From the NCBI GenBank assembly GCA_025769875.1, contig JAGFNK010000821.1:1-20854 (forward strand): a stretch of 20,854 bases of DNA. Reading direction: 5' to 3'. Shown here piece by piece: positions 1 to 8,670 of the stretch; position 1 is the stretch's first letter; every line of letters starts with the position of its first letter. The notes under the pieces were generated by a model. It had not been told where the DNA came from, made no database searches, and saw only the letters and a list, made by a program, of their open reading frames with translations. Position numbers and translations under genes: made by a program. This DNA is from Russula earlei (taxonomy: Eukaryota; Basidiomycota; Agaricomycetes; Russulales; Russulaceae).

Positions 1-376
1 ACATTTCATCAACGTCAGTGTGGGATAAACATTACCCACTATGAGAGGATAGGGTTCCCGGTTCATCAGCTTGCGTGGGATATTCGGTAGACCAGCTGGT
101 GACGCTGCTGTAAACATCCGGGCCGGTACAGGTTACACAGGCCTGGATGCAGATTCAGGTCACAGCTTCAAATTTAAAGGACATATCTCTGTCCATGAGT
201 CTGATTCCCCCTCTGAACAGATAACCCTGGCAGTCTCCACTTGTCATACTCTCCTGGGTTGTCCAACTCCAAGGGCTCACAGGTCTGTGAATCCCGTTGA
301 TCCTCCGAGTCTGTAGTATGACCTGATCCGCTATTGCGCCTGTTGTGATCCCCGCCCCCCACAGCGCTTTACTCTA
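1..376. other. Gene-free left flank upstream of copy 1
   Basis: No convincing gene is seen. Short open frames occur on both strands but none has recognisable content. The last few bases before 377 (a CAGCGC followed by a pyrimidine-rich stretch) resemble the sequence just before the start codons of copies 3 and 4, so the duplicated block probably includes a little 5' leader. Everything further left is unassigned. Confidence 0.5.
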
Positions 377-2348
377 ATGCGGTCTGTGCCAGTGCGAGCG
401 TCACCACCAACGTCATATGTTCGCCTCCAACTCGAGCCTGGTGAACAATCGAAGGCTGATTTGCAAAAATGGATCGAAAACTGCCTCCGCAATGTCAAAT
501 GGTTCGAAGATAGCCTCCGCAATGGAGGAACGGACCCTCAGACGGCACGGAACACCGTCACGAACACCATGCTTTGCGAAAGTGAACAAACCGTGAAAAC
601 CATCCTGACGTTGGGCGGGCAAGAGAACTAGCTCGCCAGATCCGCTCGGAGATGTCCGCGGACGAACGCGAAGGCGTTGTCGACATTGTCGAACTCCAAC
701 GCACCAGATATTGTCCTTCGAGAGAGCGGCACAGCCCCCGAGGGGATTCGAAGACGCAGACAACCGATGGTCCGGTAACCGGCTTAGGGCCTCATCCTGT
801 TCCCTGAGGGTCCCTTGGAGCCCTCGTCAAGCTCACACACCTCACGTCCCCTCCGGAACTTTATATACACCGAAGGCAATGGAGTATCATGGCGGACAAC
901 GACCCTACTGATGCATCGATCATATCATTGGAAAGTGGGATGGCCAACCTACGAGTTCAAGCCATGCGCAACATAGAGAGAGTACGCAGCATGAGGAGGA
1001 AGGAGCTGGAACAAATGGCCGAGTCCTGGGAAGCCGAAGCACGGCACAAGGAGGATGCGGCAAACACGGAAGGAAGAGGAGGCAAACAAGAAAGGGGAGG
1101 AGGTGTGTTCGTCTCGAGGAGAAGGGCGCAAAAGTCTTTGGAAGCGGCCGAACGCCTTGAGGCTCACGCCGCGCCTGGCAGGAGCTTCCACGACGATGCG
1201 TGAGGGCTGCCGCCGAGAAGAAGGAGGCTGAGGTCAACCTCAAAGGAAGTGGAAAGCAAAGAAACGTGAGGCCGCTGTACTAAAGAAGGAAGCGGAGGTC
1301 AAGCGTAAGGAGGCCGAAGCCAAAAACCGCGAGGCAGAAGCTCAAAAACGCGAGGCTGATGCTCAGACCCGGGAGGCCGAAGCCCTCGCGCGGGAGACCA
1401 CGGCTCAGAACAAGGAGGAGGAAAGCACGTCAGAGAGAAGCCGAGGCGTGCCGTCTTATAGAGCAAGCACGACGGTCTTTGGACGAGACCGAGCGGCTTT
1501 CGGCGAGCGCACGTCAGGGGGAAGTATCTGCCAAGATGCGCAACGCGGCGGCGCAGAAGAAGGAAGCTGAGGTTAAGCGTCAGGAAGCCGAAGTCAAGCA
1601 TCGCGAGGCAGAAGTCCAATTGCGTGAGGCCGATGCTCAGATACGAGAAGCCGATATCCTGGAACGGGAGGCCGAGCTCCAAACATTGGAGGCCAAGTCC
1701 AGACGCGCGAGGCTGAAGTCCTGGTACGGAAGCTGAAGTCCAGCGCAAGGAGTTGGAGGCACATCAGAGAGAAGCCGAGGCGCGCCCGACTCGAAGAGCA
1801 AGCACGACGAGCTTCGGAGGAGGCTCGGGGCGGTGGGGAAAGCTCACTTCAGACAGCGGCTACCGCCACGTCACGCGAAGCGGAGCCACTTGTCGTCCCC
1901 GAGACGAGCCACCCGACGTGACACGCCACCTCATCAGAGGCAGCAGCAGATAGAGCAGCCCAATCGAGAGATGCGGAGCTTGGAGTCGAAGCTGCGGGAG
2001 AAGGAGAGAAACCTTCAGCTTCGCGAGACGGAGATCCAGGAGTCACTCAAGGCGGCTGACGAAAGAAGACAGGCGGTGAATGTCGAAGAGGATAACCTCC
2101 GACAAAAATTGGCTGCTCTTGGAGAACGAGAGGAGAAATTACGGCAAAAGGAGGCGGCACTGATTCTGGGGATGAAAGTCGAAAATGAAACGCAACGCAG
2201 TCATAACAACCGGGACTCTGACTTGTTTTCATTGGCTTCAACGATCAGAAACACTCCTGGACCCAGCGCGGGTGCGAATTGGGCACTTTCCCCCAAAAGG
2301 AGCCAGGCTATGATGAAAGATTCGAGCAATCATTGTAACGAGGGATAG
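377..2348 (+). pseudogene. Copy 1 of the tandem coiled-coil family, frameshifted and internally deleted
   Basis: The ATG at 377 aligns with the start codons of copies 3 and 4. The first 60 or so codons carry a degenerate form of the family N-terminal motif (SKADLQKWIENCL against PWKADLRKRIEHDL in copy 4). A one-base deletion near 628 creates an immediate TAG. Homology then jumps frames, the Ser/Pro-rich middle is missing between about 760 and 889, and the coiled-coil part resumes at 889 with GMANL...RSMRRKELEQ. Against copy 2, single-base insertions are visible near 1245, 1258, 1425, 1785 and 1912 and a deletion near 1728, so the coil is spread over all three frames. The last part (from about 1912 to the TAG at 2346-2348) is open and ends in the DLFSLAS...NEG tail shared with copies 2 and 3. 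Most breaks are outside long homopolymers, which argues for a real pseudogene, although assembly errors cannot be excluded from sequence alone. Confidence 0.85.
467..526 (+). repeat. 30-bp tandem duplication inside copy 1
   Basis: Two adjacent 30-bp units (467-496 and 497-526) match at 24 of 30 positions and encode KWIENCLRNV and KWFEDSLRNG in the same frame. Copies 3 and 4 have a single version of this segment, so the duplication is private to copy 1. It sits within the conserved N-terminal motif. Confidence 0.7.
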
Positions 2349-2528
2349 TACTGTACACGCTCGTTGTATTTTGTGTAATATCGCATCGTACGTCGCGCTG
2401 GTGGCGTAGTCTGTATTTTTTGTATTCGAGTTGACTGAGCACAGGAACAGACCCCAAGATATCTCCTGCTCATCATACTCGCAACGGAAAGCCGAATGCC
2501 TGCCTACACTATCTAGAGGTTCGGAGAG
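2349..2528 (+). repeat. 3' flank of copy 1, duplicated again after copy 2
   Basis: This flank aligns with 4924-5116 from the stop codon to a shared end at the sequence TTYGGAGAG. Both begin with TAGTACTGTACACGCTCGTTG and contain a T-rich TCTGTATTTTTTGTATT-like stretch, perhaps part of the transcript end signal. The sharp loss of similarity after 2528/5116 marks one boundary of the duplicated block. A weaker relic of the same flank (CTCGCAACGGA...GAATGCC) is present after copy 3 at about 8388-8412. Confidence 0.8.
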
Positions 2529-2571
2529 TAGATGTTGGACGTTATGCAGCCACAAGCTGCGCCATCCTCAC

Positions 2572-4923
2572 ATGGACAGGCGAGGTGGTGCTTCGCGTAC
2601 GCAACGCCATCTGACCCTCATGTATGTCTGGAAACTTGTTAAGAAACTGAAAACCGTCCAAAACGAGGTGGTCAAGGTGCCTTCACTTGAAGATATGAAG
2701 CAGAGAATCGCGATCCCATATGGACCCACGACTCCCGAGGAGGGTCTGCCAGGGACATTATGGGACTCTTTCAACTTCTGTCGTCCCATGACTCCCGATG
2801 ACGGTTTCCGAGACACATTGTGGGGCGCTCTCGGTCATTCCACGACTCCTGATGACGATTTCCGAGAGACATTGTGGGGCTCTCCCAACTTGCATCGTCC
2901 CACTGTTACCGAGGAGGATCCACCGGGGACATTATGGGGCTCTTTTGACTTGCCTCGTCCCATGACCCCCCCTTACAGTTTCCGAGACACATCGTGGGGC
3001 AACCCGGGCCATTCCATGACTCCTTATTACGGTTTCCGAGAAACATTGCGGGGCTCTCTCAACTCGCGTCGTCCCACCGTTACCGAGGAGGGTCCACCAG
3101 GGACATTATGGGACTCTTTTGACCCGAGTCGTCCCATGACTCCCGATGATGGTTTCCAAGACGCATTGCGGGGCTTTCAAAACTTGCATCGTTCCATGAC
3201 CCCTGATGACAGTTCTCGGGAAGGCGCATTGTGGGGCTCTCTCAACTCGTGTCGTTCCATGACCCCTGATGACGGTTCCCAATACACATTGGGGGGCTCT
3301 CTCAACTCGCGTCGTTCCATGACTCCCGATGGGGGTTTCCGAGAGACATTGCGGGGCTCTCTCAACTCGCGTCGTCCCACTATTACCGAGGACGGCCCAC
3401 CAAGGACATTATGGGGCTCTTTCAACTCGCGTCATCCCGTGACTCCCGAGGGTCCACGAGGGACATTGTGGGTTTCTCTCGACTCGCGTCATCCCTTTGG
3501 CGATTCCGGTGTGCACCGACAACTCAACAGCAAGGGTGATTCGCGCCCGCCGCCTGTTGACAACGATCTGTCTGACGCTTTAGATGACGTTGTGTGCCAA
3601 CTCAATGACCAGCAAAGTATCCTTAATGCACATAGGCGCAGTATACACAATATACGAAGCAGGAAGCTCGAACAGGGGGGCATATCATTGGAAGCCGAGG
3701 CGCAACGTAAAGAGGAAAGGACAACCAGGAAGGAAGAGGCAAGCAAGAAAGGGTATGCGCGTCGTCTCAAGGGGAAGGCGCAACAGTCTTGGGCAGAGGC
3801 CGAATGCCTTGAGCCTCATGCGCGCCTGACAGAAGCTTCCACAACAATGCGTGAGGCTGCCGCTCAGAAGGAGGCTGAGGTCAACCTCAAAGAAGTAGAA
3901 ACCGAGAAACGCGAGGCCGCTGTACGAAAGAAGGAAGCTGAGATTAAGCGTAAGGAGGTCAAAGCCAAGAAACGCGAGGCCGACGCGCAGACCCGGGAGG
4001 CCGAAGTCTTGGCGCGGGAAACCGCTGCTCAGCACAAGGAAGAGGAAGTACGTCAGAGAGAAGCCGAGACGCGTCGTCTCGAAGAGCAAGCACGACGGAC
4101 TTTGGATGAGGTCGAGCGGCTTTTGGCGAGCACACGCCAGGCGAAAGTTTCTGCCAAGACGCACAACGTGGCAGCGCAGAAGAAGGAAGCTGAGGCCAAG
4201 AGACGCGAGGAAGAAGTCCAAGCGCGTGAGGCCAATTCTCAGAAACGGGAAGCCGATGTCCAAGCACGGGAGGCCAAAGTCCAGACGCGCGAGGCCGAAA
4301 TCCTAGTGCGGGAAGCTGAAGTCCAGCGCAAGGAGTTGGAGGCACATCAAAGTGAAGCCGAGGCCCGTCATCTCGAAGAGCAAGCACGACGAGCTTCAGA
4401 GGCCCGGGGCGGTGGGGAAAGCTTACTTCAGGCAGCGGCTACCGCCAAGATGTGCGAAGTTGAGCCACTTGTCGTCCCCGAGACGAGCCACCAACGTGAT
4501 ACGCAACCTCATCAGAGGCAGCAGCAGATAGAGCAGCCCAATCGAGAGATGCGGAGCTTGGAGTCGAAGCTGCGGGAGAAGGAAAGAAATCTTCAGCTGC
4601 GCGAGACGGAGATTCAGGAGTCACTCAAGGCGGCTGACGAAAGAAGACAGGCGGTGAATGTCGAAGAGGATAACCTCCGACAAAAATTGGCTGCTCTTGG
4701 AGAACGAGAGGAGAAATTACGGCAAAAGGAGGCGGCCCTGATTCTGGGGATGAAATCGAAAATGAAACGCAACGCAATGATAACAACCGGGACTCTGACT
4801 TGTTTTCATTTGGCTTCAACGATCAGAAACACTCCCGGTCGCAGCGCGCGTGCGAATTGGGCACTTTCCTCCATGAGTAGTCACAATATGAAAGATTCGG
4901 GGAATCATGGGAACGAGGGATAG
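2572..4923 (+). CDS. Copy 2 of the coiled-coil family: repeat-expanded, N-terminally truncated
   Basis: From the first in-frame ATG this reads 783 residues to the TAG at 4921-4923. Other in-frame ATGs at 2620 and 2695 are possible starts. The frame stays open upstream to about 2431 but has no ATG there, and that part is the duplicated 3' flank of copy 1. The family N-terminal motif (PWKADLRKRIE) is absent: similarity to copy 4 begins only at SLEDMKQRIAIPYGPTTPEEG-like sequence near 2680. The order is a short unrelated leader, 13 degenerate units of about 20 residues (2725-3492), a HRQLNSKGD linker, a Glu/Arg-rich heptad coiled coil (about 3660-4740) with motifs such as REAEVQAREAKVQTREAE, and a short Ser/Asn-rich tail. 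It has no HPDK module. The long open frame beside a shattered sister suggests some selective constraint, but whether it is transcribed is unknown. Function unknown; probably a structural or scaffold-like protein. Confidence 0.6.
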   Translation: MDRRGGASRTQRHLTLMYVWKLVKKLKTVQNEVVKVPSLEDMKQRIAIPYGPTTPEEGLPGTLWDSFNFCRPMTPDDGFRDTLWGALGHSTTPDDDFRETLWGSPNLHRPTVTEEDPPGTLWGSFDLPRPMTPPYSFRDTSWGNPGHSMTPYYGFRETLRGSLNSRRPTVTEEGPPGTLWDSFDPSRPMTPDDGFQDALRGFQNLHRSMTPDDSSREGALWGSLNSCRSMTPDDGSQYTLGGSLNSRRSMTPDGGFRETLRGSLNSRRPTITEDGPPRTLWGSFNSRHPVTPEGPRGTLWVSLDSRHPFGDSGVHRQLNSKGDSRPPPVDNDLSDALDDVVCQLNDQQSILNAHRRSIHNIRSRKLEQGGISLEAEAQRKEERTTRKEEASKKGYARRLKGKAQQSWAEAECLEPHARLTEASTTMREAAAQKEAEVNLKEVETEKREAAVRKKEAEIKRKEVKAKKREADAQTREAEVLARETAAQHKEEEVRQREAETRRLEEQARRTLDEVERLLASTRQAKVSAKTHNVAAQKKEAEAKRREEEVQAREANSQKREADVQAREAKVQTREAEILVREAEVQRKELEAHQSEAEARHLEEQARRASEARGGGESLLQAAATAKMCEVEPLVVPETSHQRDTQPHQRQQQIEQPNREMRSLESKLREKERNLQLRETEIQESLKAADERRQAVNVEEDNLRQKLAALGEREEKLRQKEAALILGMKSKMKRNAMITTGTLTCFHLASTIRNTPGRSARANWALSSMSSHNMKDSGNHGNEG
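2725..3492 (+). repeat. 13-unit coding minisatellite (about 60-bp units) with three-unit higher-order pattern
   Basis: Thirteen consecutive in-frame units of 18-21 codons start at 2725, 2785, 2839, 2899, 2959, 3013, 3073, 3133, 3193, 3256, 3316, 3376 and 3436. Three unit types alternate: A (PTVTEEGPPGTLW.SF), B (PMTPDDGFRDTLWG..GH, two residues shorter) and C (SMTPDDGFRETLRGSLNSRR). A-B-C is repeated as a block of 58 residues at least twice (2725-2898 and 2899-3072), then continues less regularly. Copy 4 has exactly one such unit (14543-14602), so the array arose by expansion of a pre-existing single segment. Confidence 0.92.
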
Positions 4924-5116
4924 TACTGTACACGCTCGTTGGGTTTATGTATTTTGATATCTTGTATGGTTACGTGTGTCGCAGTAGCGCAGTCTGTATT
5001 TTTGTATTTGAGATTGACTGGGCATATGACAGACCCGAGGGGCCACTGATCTCATGTTCATCATACTCACCACGGAAAGCCGAACGCCTGCCTACGCTAT
5101 CTAGAGGTTTGGAGAG
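4924..5116 (+). repeat. 3' flank of copy 2 (duplicate of 2349-2528)
   Basis: It is similar to the flank of copy 1 throughout, with a few small indels, and loses similarity after GGAGAG at 5116. Together with the coding similarity it shows that copies 1 and 2 arose by tandem duplication of a block that included the 3' end, with stop codons 2575 bp apart. Confidence 0.8.
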
Positions 5117-5588
5117 CTAACCAACTTGTCTCTTTGTTTATTCATTGTATCTTGCGACAAGTCTGATTCACGTCACAACCATCCCACCAGCTGCGCCGAC
5201 GACGAAAAGAAGGTTTACCCAGGCTGTTCACTTTCTATCCCAACGCGAACGTAGCAAGTAGAGTCCGTCGAAGGTGCAAGTGATCTGCCAGAGTTCACGT
5301 TCACCAGAGTTTAACGGAGCTGTAATTTTGATAGGAGACCGCAACGTGGACGACAGTTCGTGAGACGGGCGTCTCCTGCTCTGTCCTGGTCCTAATGCCG
5401 CCACATGTCAACTTGCGCCATGCGGTGCGCTTGACCCTCCTGAAGGCCTGAGCCCTGGTATTTCCGTGCACGGTCGTGAGCATCCATTACCCAATAGTAC
5501 GTGATGCCCCACATGTCATAACCCCAGACTTCCAAAGCTATCATAGATATCACCACTTGGGCCAGCGCTTCTTTGTCGTGTACTCGGA
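5117..5588. other. Intergenic region between copies 2 and 3
   Basis: No gene is firmly supported. On the minus strand the frame 5544-5392 (ATG at 5544, 50 codons) is rich in Trp, Tyr and Met (EVWGYDMWGITYYWVMD), unusual for random sequence, and could be an orphan exon or a fragment of a membrane-protein gene; no family is recognised. The final 40 bp before 5589 (GGGCCAGCGCTTC) resemble the leader of copy 4. Confidence 0.4.
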
Positions 5589-8257
5589 ATGCGACCAGAA
5601 TCAGTGCTAACACCAACACCACTACACCTATCAACAGGTCGCAAAAACACTGATGAACGATGGAAGGTTGACCTTCGAAAACGCATCGAAGATGACCTAG
5701 GAGTCCGACACATGACCGAGCAAGCTCAGAGAGAGCGAGACGCTACACTCAGCTCTCAGCCTTCCGAAAGCAGCCATAAACGCGCACAACTTGAATATGA
5801 GGGGAAGATGCATATTATTCAATCTTGGTACAAGAGAAGTTCGAGCGTGAGTTGCCCCGGGAGATGTTTGAGCGCAGATCGGCTCTCGATGATGTCGTCG
5901 GACCCAACTCGCGGACGTTGTCCTCCAGCGGGGCGAGAGCGAGCGAGGTAGTGATGAAAGTACCGAAGGTCGATACGTCAATGCCTGGCTAGACGACGAA
6001 GGCAGTGGATCAGACGAATCGGGTGGAAAGGAAGCTTTGAGGGAATACTTGAATCAAATCCTCGAGTCTACGTCCCCTGTCCCTCGAAGAAACGCTGCCT
6101 CACGCCAGCGACAACCGTCGGATTCCCAACTCGCCCAGGACTATGATAACGAGGATCCCGTGGACTCTCATGAGTCTCCCGTGCGGCGGCACGGGAGTCA
6201 ACCATTTTCCCCTGGTGAAGGATCTCACCATCAAAGCCTCAGTGCTCATACTCGCTCCATTCCACGCCCACAAGTATTTCCTAGTATCTCCCGCGCTTTC
6301 GCCCACACCAGTGAACAAACATATGCTACAAGCCCCGTCAAGCGCGAAGGCAGTGCTAGCAGCATTGGCTCGATCAGTAGCGGTGCCAGTCACAGTCGTG
6401 CGGGATCGTTGAATTCCGATCAACATCGCAGCAGGGGCGTTGCACTTCACGGCAACACAGAACACCTCCCGGGTCAGAATCGTGTTCGCATCGCGTCGAA
6501 CATTGGCCCTCGCGAACGACAGACGTCAGCCTCGGCCAGCCCACATAGCCCCATCCAGTTCACACGCCGCGACAGCAGTATTAGTAGTACTGGCTCAACC
6601 GGCAGCGGTGCAGGTCTGCATCGTGGGCGAACTGTGAAACCCGATCAATATAGGTGGGTTGCAGCCAACAGCAACGCAGAACGCCTTCTCAGCCAAAATC
6701 GCATTTCGTCAATTATTTCCCCTCGCGCACGTAGTCCCAGCCCCATCCCGCTCACGCGCCCCAGCAGTATTAGTAGCATTGGCTCAACGAACAGCGGCGC
6801 AGGTCTTCGTGTGGGATCCTTGAACTCTGATCAATACCGGAGCAGGCGCGTTGCATCCAACAATGACACAGAACGTTCTCCCACCCAAAATCACAGTCGC
6901 GATGTTATGGGAAATATTTTTCGGGACGTATCGCAGTTGTCTTCGGACACGCATGGCTACCTGGACGACTTCATGGCGCGCATACGTCACAAGAGCAAGG
7001 ATGTTCCAAGGCTGATATCTGCCGACGGGGATCTGTCTGATGCATCAGACAATGTTGTTGGCGACCTCGATGACAGGCGGAGTATGCACAGTGTACGCAG
7101 CTCCCTTCGTAGGCACAGTATGCGGATCGAACAAAGGGCCATGTCCGAAGCCGAAGCGCAGCGCAAGGAAGAGGAGGCGAGCCCGAAGGAGGAAGAGGCG
7201 CGACAATATTGGGAAGAGCCTCAACGGGTTGGGTCAAGTGTTCATCTGGAAATGGTTTCCCTCAAGATGCGTGAGGCCGCCGCTCAGAAGAAGGAAGCCG
7301 AGGCCATGCGTAAGATAGCCGAGGCCAAGAAACGCGACGCAGAAGCCCAGATCCGTGAGGCCGAAGCTCAGACGCGGGAGGCCGAAGCGCGGATGCGTGA
7401 GGTTGCGGTCCTGACGCGAGAGACCGAAGCCCAGCGCAAGGAGGAAGAAGCGTGTCTTAGAGAAGGGGAAGCGCGTCGTCTCGAGGAGAAGGCACGACGA
7501 TCTTTGGAGGGGGCTGAGCGACTTGCGGCAGGCATTCGTCAGGCGGAAGCATCTGCCAAGATGCATTACGCCGCGGCGCAGAGGAGGGAAGCTGAGGTCA
7601 AGCGTACAGAGGCTGAGGCCAAGAAACGCGAAGCAGAAGCCCAGACGCGTGAGGCCGAGGCTCAGGCACAGGTGGCCGAAGCCCTGGAGCGGGAGACCGA
7701 AACCCAGCGCAAGGAGGAGGAACTGCGTCGCAGAGAGGACGAGGCGCGTCGCCTCGAGGAGAAGCTACAACAGGCGTTGGAGGCCGAACGCGTCGAGGCG
7801 AGTGCGCATCGGGCAGTAGCCTGAAATCAGACGTGTGATGAGCCGACTAACAGAGATACAGGATCTCGAGGAAAATATACGGAAGATGGAAGGATACATA
7901 CAGGACTTGGAGGGAAAGCTGCGGACGATGGAAGGATACGTACAGAATCGTGAGGCAGAGATTGAAGAGATATGCCTTGATACAAAGAAAAGAAGCCAGG
8001 CCTTAAATCTCCAGGAAGACGACCTCCGACAAAAATGGGCCGCCTTCAGAGAACAAGAAGAGAAACTGGAGCTAAGAGAGGCAGCACTAGAGCGGATGGA
8101 GATCGAGAGGCATCGCGGTAGTGTGGACGGGGGTGATGACTTGTTTTCGCTGACTTCAAGGATCGACAATACTTCCCCCTCCAGCTCAAATTATGCCACA
8201 TCCTCCAAGGATGACGAGAGGTTGAAAGATTCGGAGAACTATGGGAACCAAGGATAA
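5589..8257 (+). pseudogene. Copy 3 of the coiled-coil family, with three frame breaks
   Basis: The ATG at 5589 aligns with that of copy 4, and codons 1-79 keep the N-terminal motif (ERWKVDLRKRIEDDL). Compared with copy 4, one base is missing near 5824 (ATCTTGG against ATCGTTGG) and another near 5912, moving the reading from frame to frame. About 110 bp after the second break are deleted, after which GSDES...GSGSDES and the PVPRRN/SRQRQ segment follow. The third frame is open from about 5912 to a TGA at 7822-7824 and includes the Ser-rich triplication and the coil (7130-7800). A further shift resumes the coil and a tail at about 7820-8257, ending DDLFSLTS...NYGNQG, which matches the tails of copies 1 and 2. 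It lacks the HPDK module. Few lesions in 2.7 kb suggest recent inactivation, or expression as separate pieces; errors in assembly are the alternative. Confidence 0.75.
6337..6909 (+). repeat. Threefold Ser-rich segment in copy 3 (single in copy 4)
   Basis: Three successive diverged units (about 6337-6561, 6562-6753, 6754-6909) each contain SSI(S)S.GS..SGAG, then a (L/K)(N/P)SDQ(Y/H)R core, V(A/AL)..N.(T/A)E(R/H), and a .QN motif. Copy 4 carries one equivalent unit at about 14141-14362 (GSTSSGAGLHR, SLNSDQYRS, SERLPTQN). Unit lengths are roughly 75, 64 and 52 codons. Confidence 0.85.
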
Positions 8258-8670
8258 TACTGGCCCGGGAGATCGCGGTTTGCACGTTCAACGGCATATG
8301 TACAATTACGTGTAGAGTCAACTTGAACAATCGTTGGGGTTATATCTATAGAGCATGCGATATAGAAAATCCATCATATATTTATATTCCTCGCAACGGA
8401 GAACAGAATGCCATATTTTTACAACTATGCTCTTCGGCCCCATAAGTAGTTCGGGTCGGCAAGACGAGTGTGTCACAATTCTCGAATGATCACCCCAACA
8501 CCACCGAGATTATTATAGTAATAGGGATTTGCCATATGGTCCATTGGTCGGCAGAGCGCGGACTGTAATGTTTTACTGTGACTGTGAGACTTTGAGTGAC
8601 TACGCGAGATGGCTATAGACCAGCTGGATTATAAAATAACGTTCCTCAAGAGTAGACGCCGCTTGACATT
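8258..8670. other. 3' flank of copy 3 and possible promoter region
   Basis: The first 150 bp contain a diverged form of the copy 1/2 flank (CTCGCAACGGAGAACAGAATG near 8388). The remainder is AT-richer with a TATAAAAT at 8630-8637, which could serve a transcript starting near 8690. No coding region is seen. Confidence 0.35.

Noticed and set aside
2725..3492. CRISPR-like array (regular 60-bp periodicity)
   Set aside because: Units are directly adjacent without unique spacers, keep an open reading frame, and match a single coding unit in copy 4.
3960..4387. Minus-strand frames antisense to the coil of copy 2
   Set aside because: They are composition shadows of heptad-repeat coding sequence and have matching shadows in all four copies.
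5589..8257. Programmed ribosomal frameshifting in copy 3
   Set aside because: No slippery heptamer or downstream hairpin is apparent at the break points, and the breaks correspond to simple one-base losses relative to copy 4.
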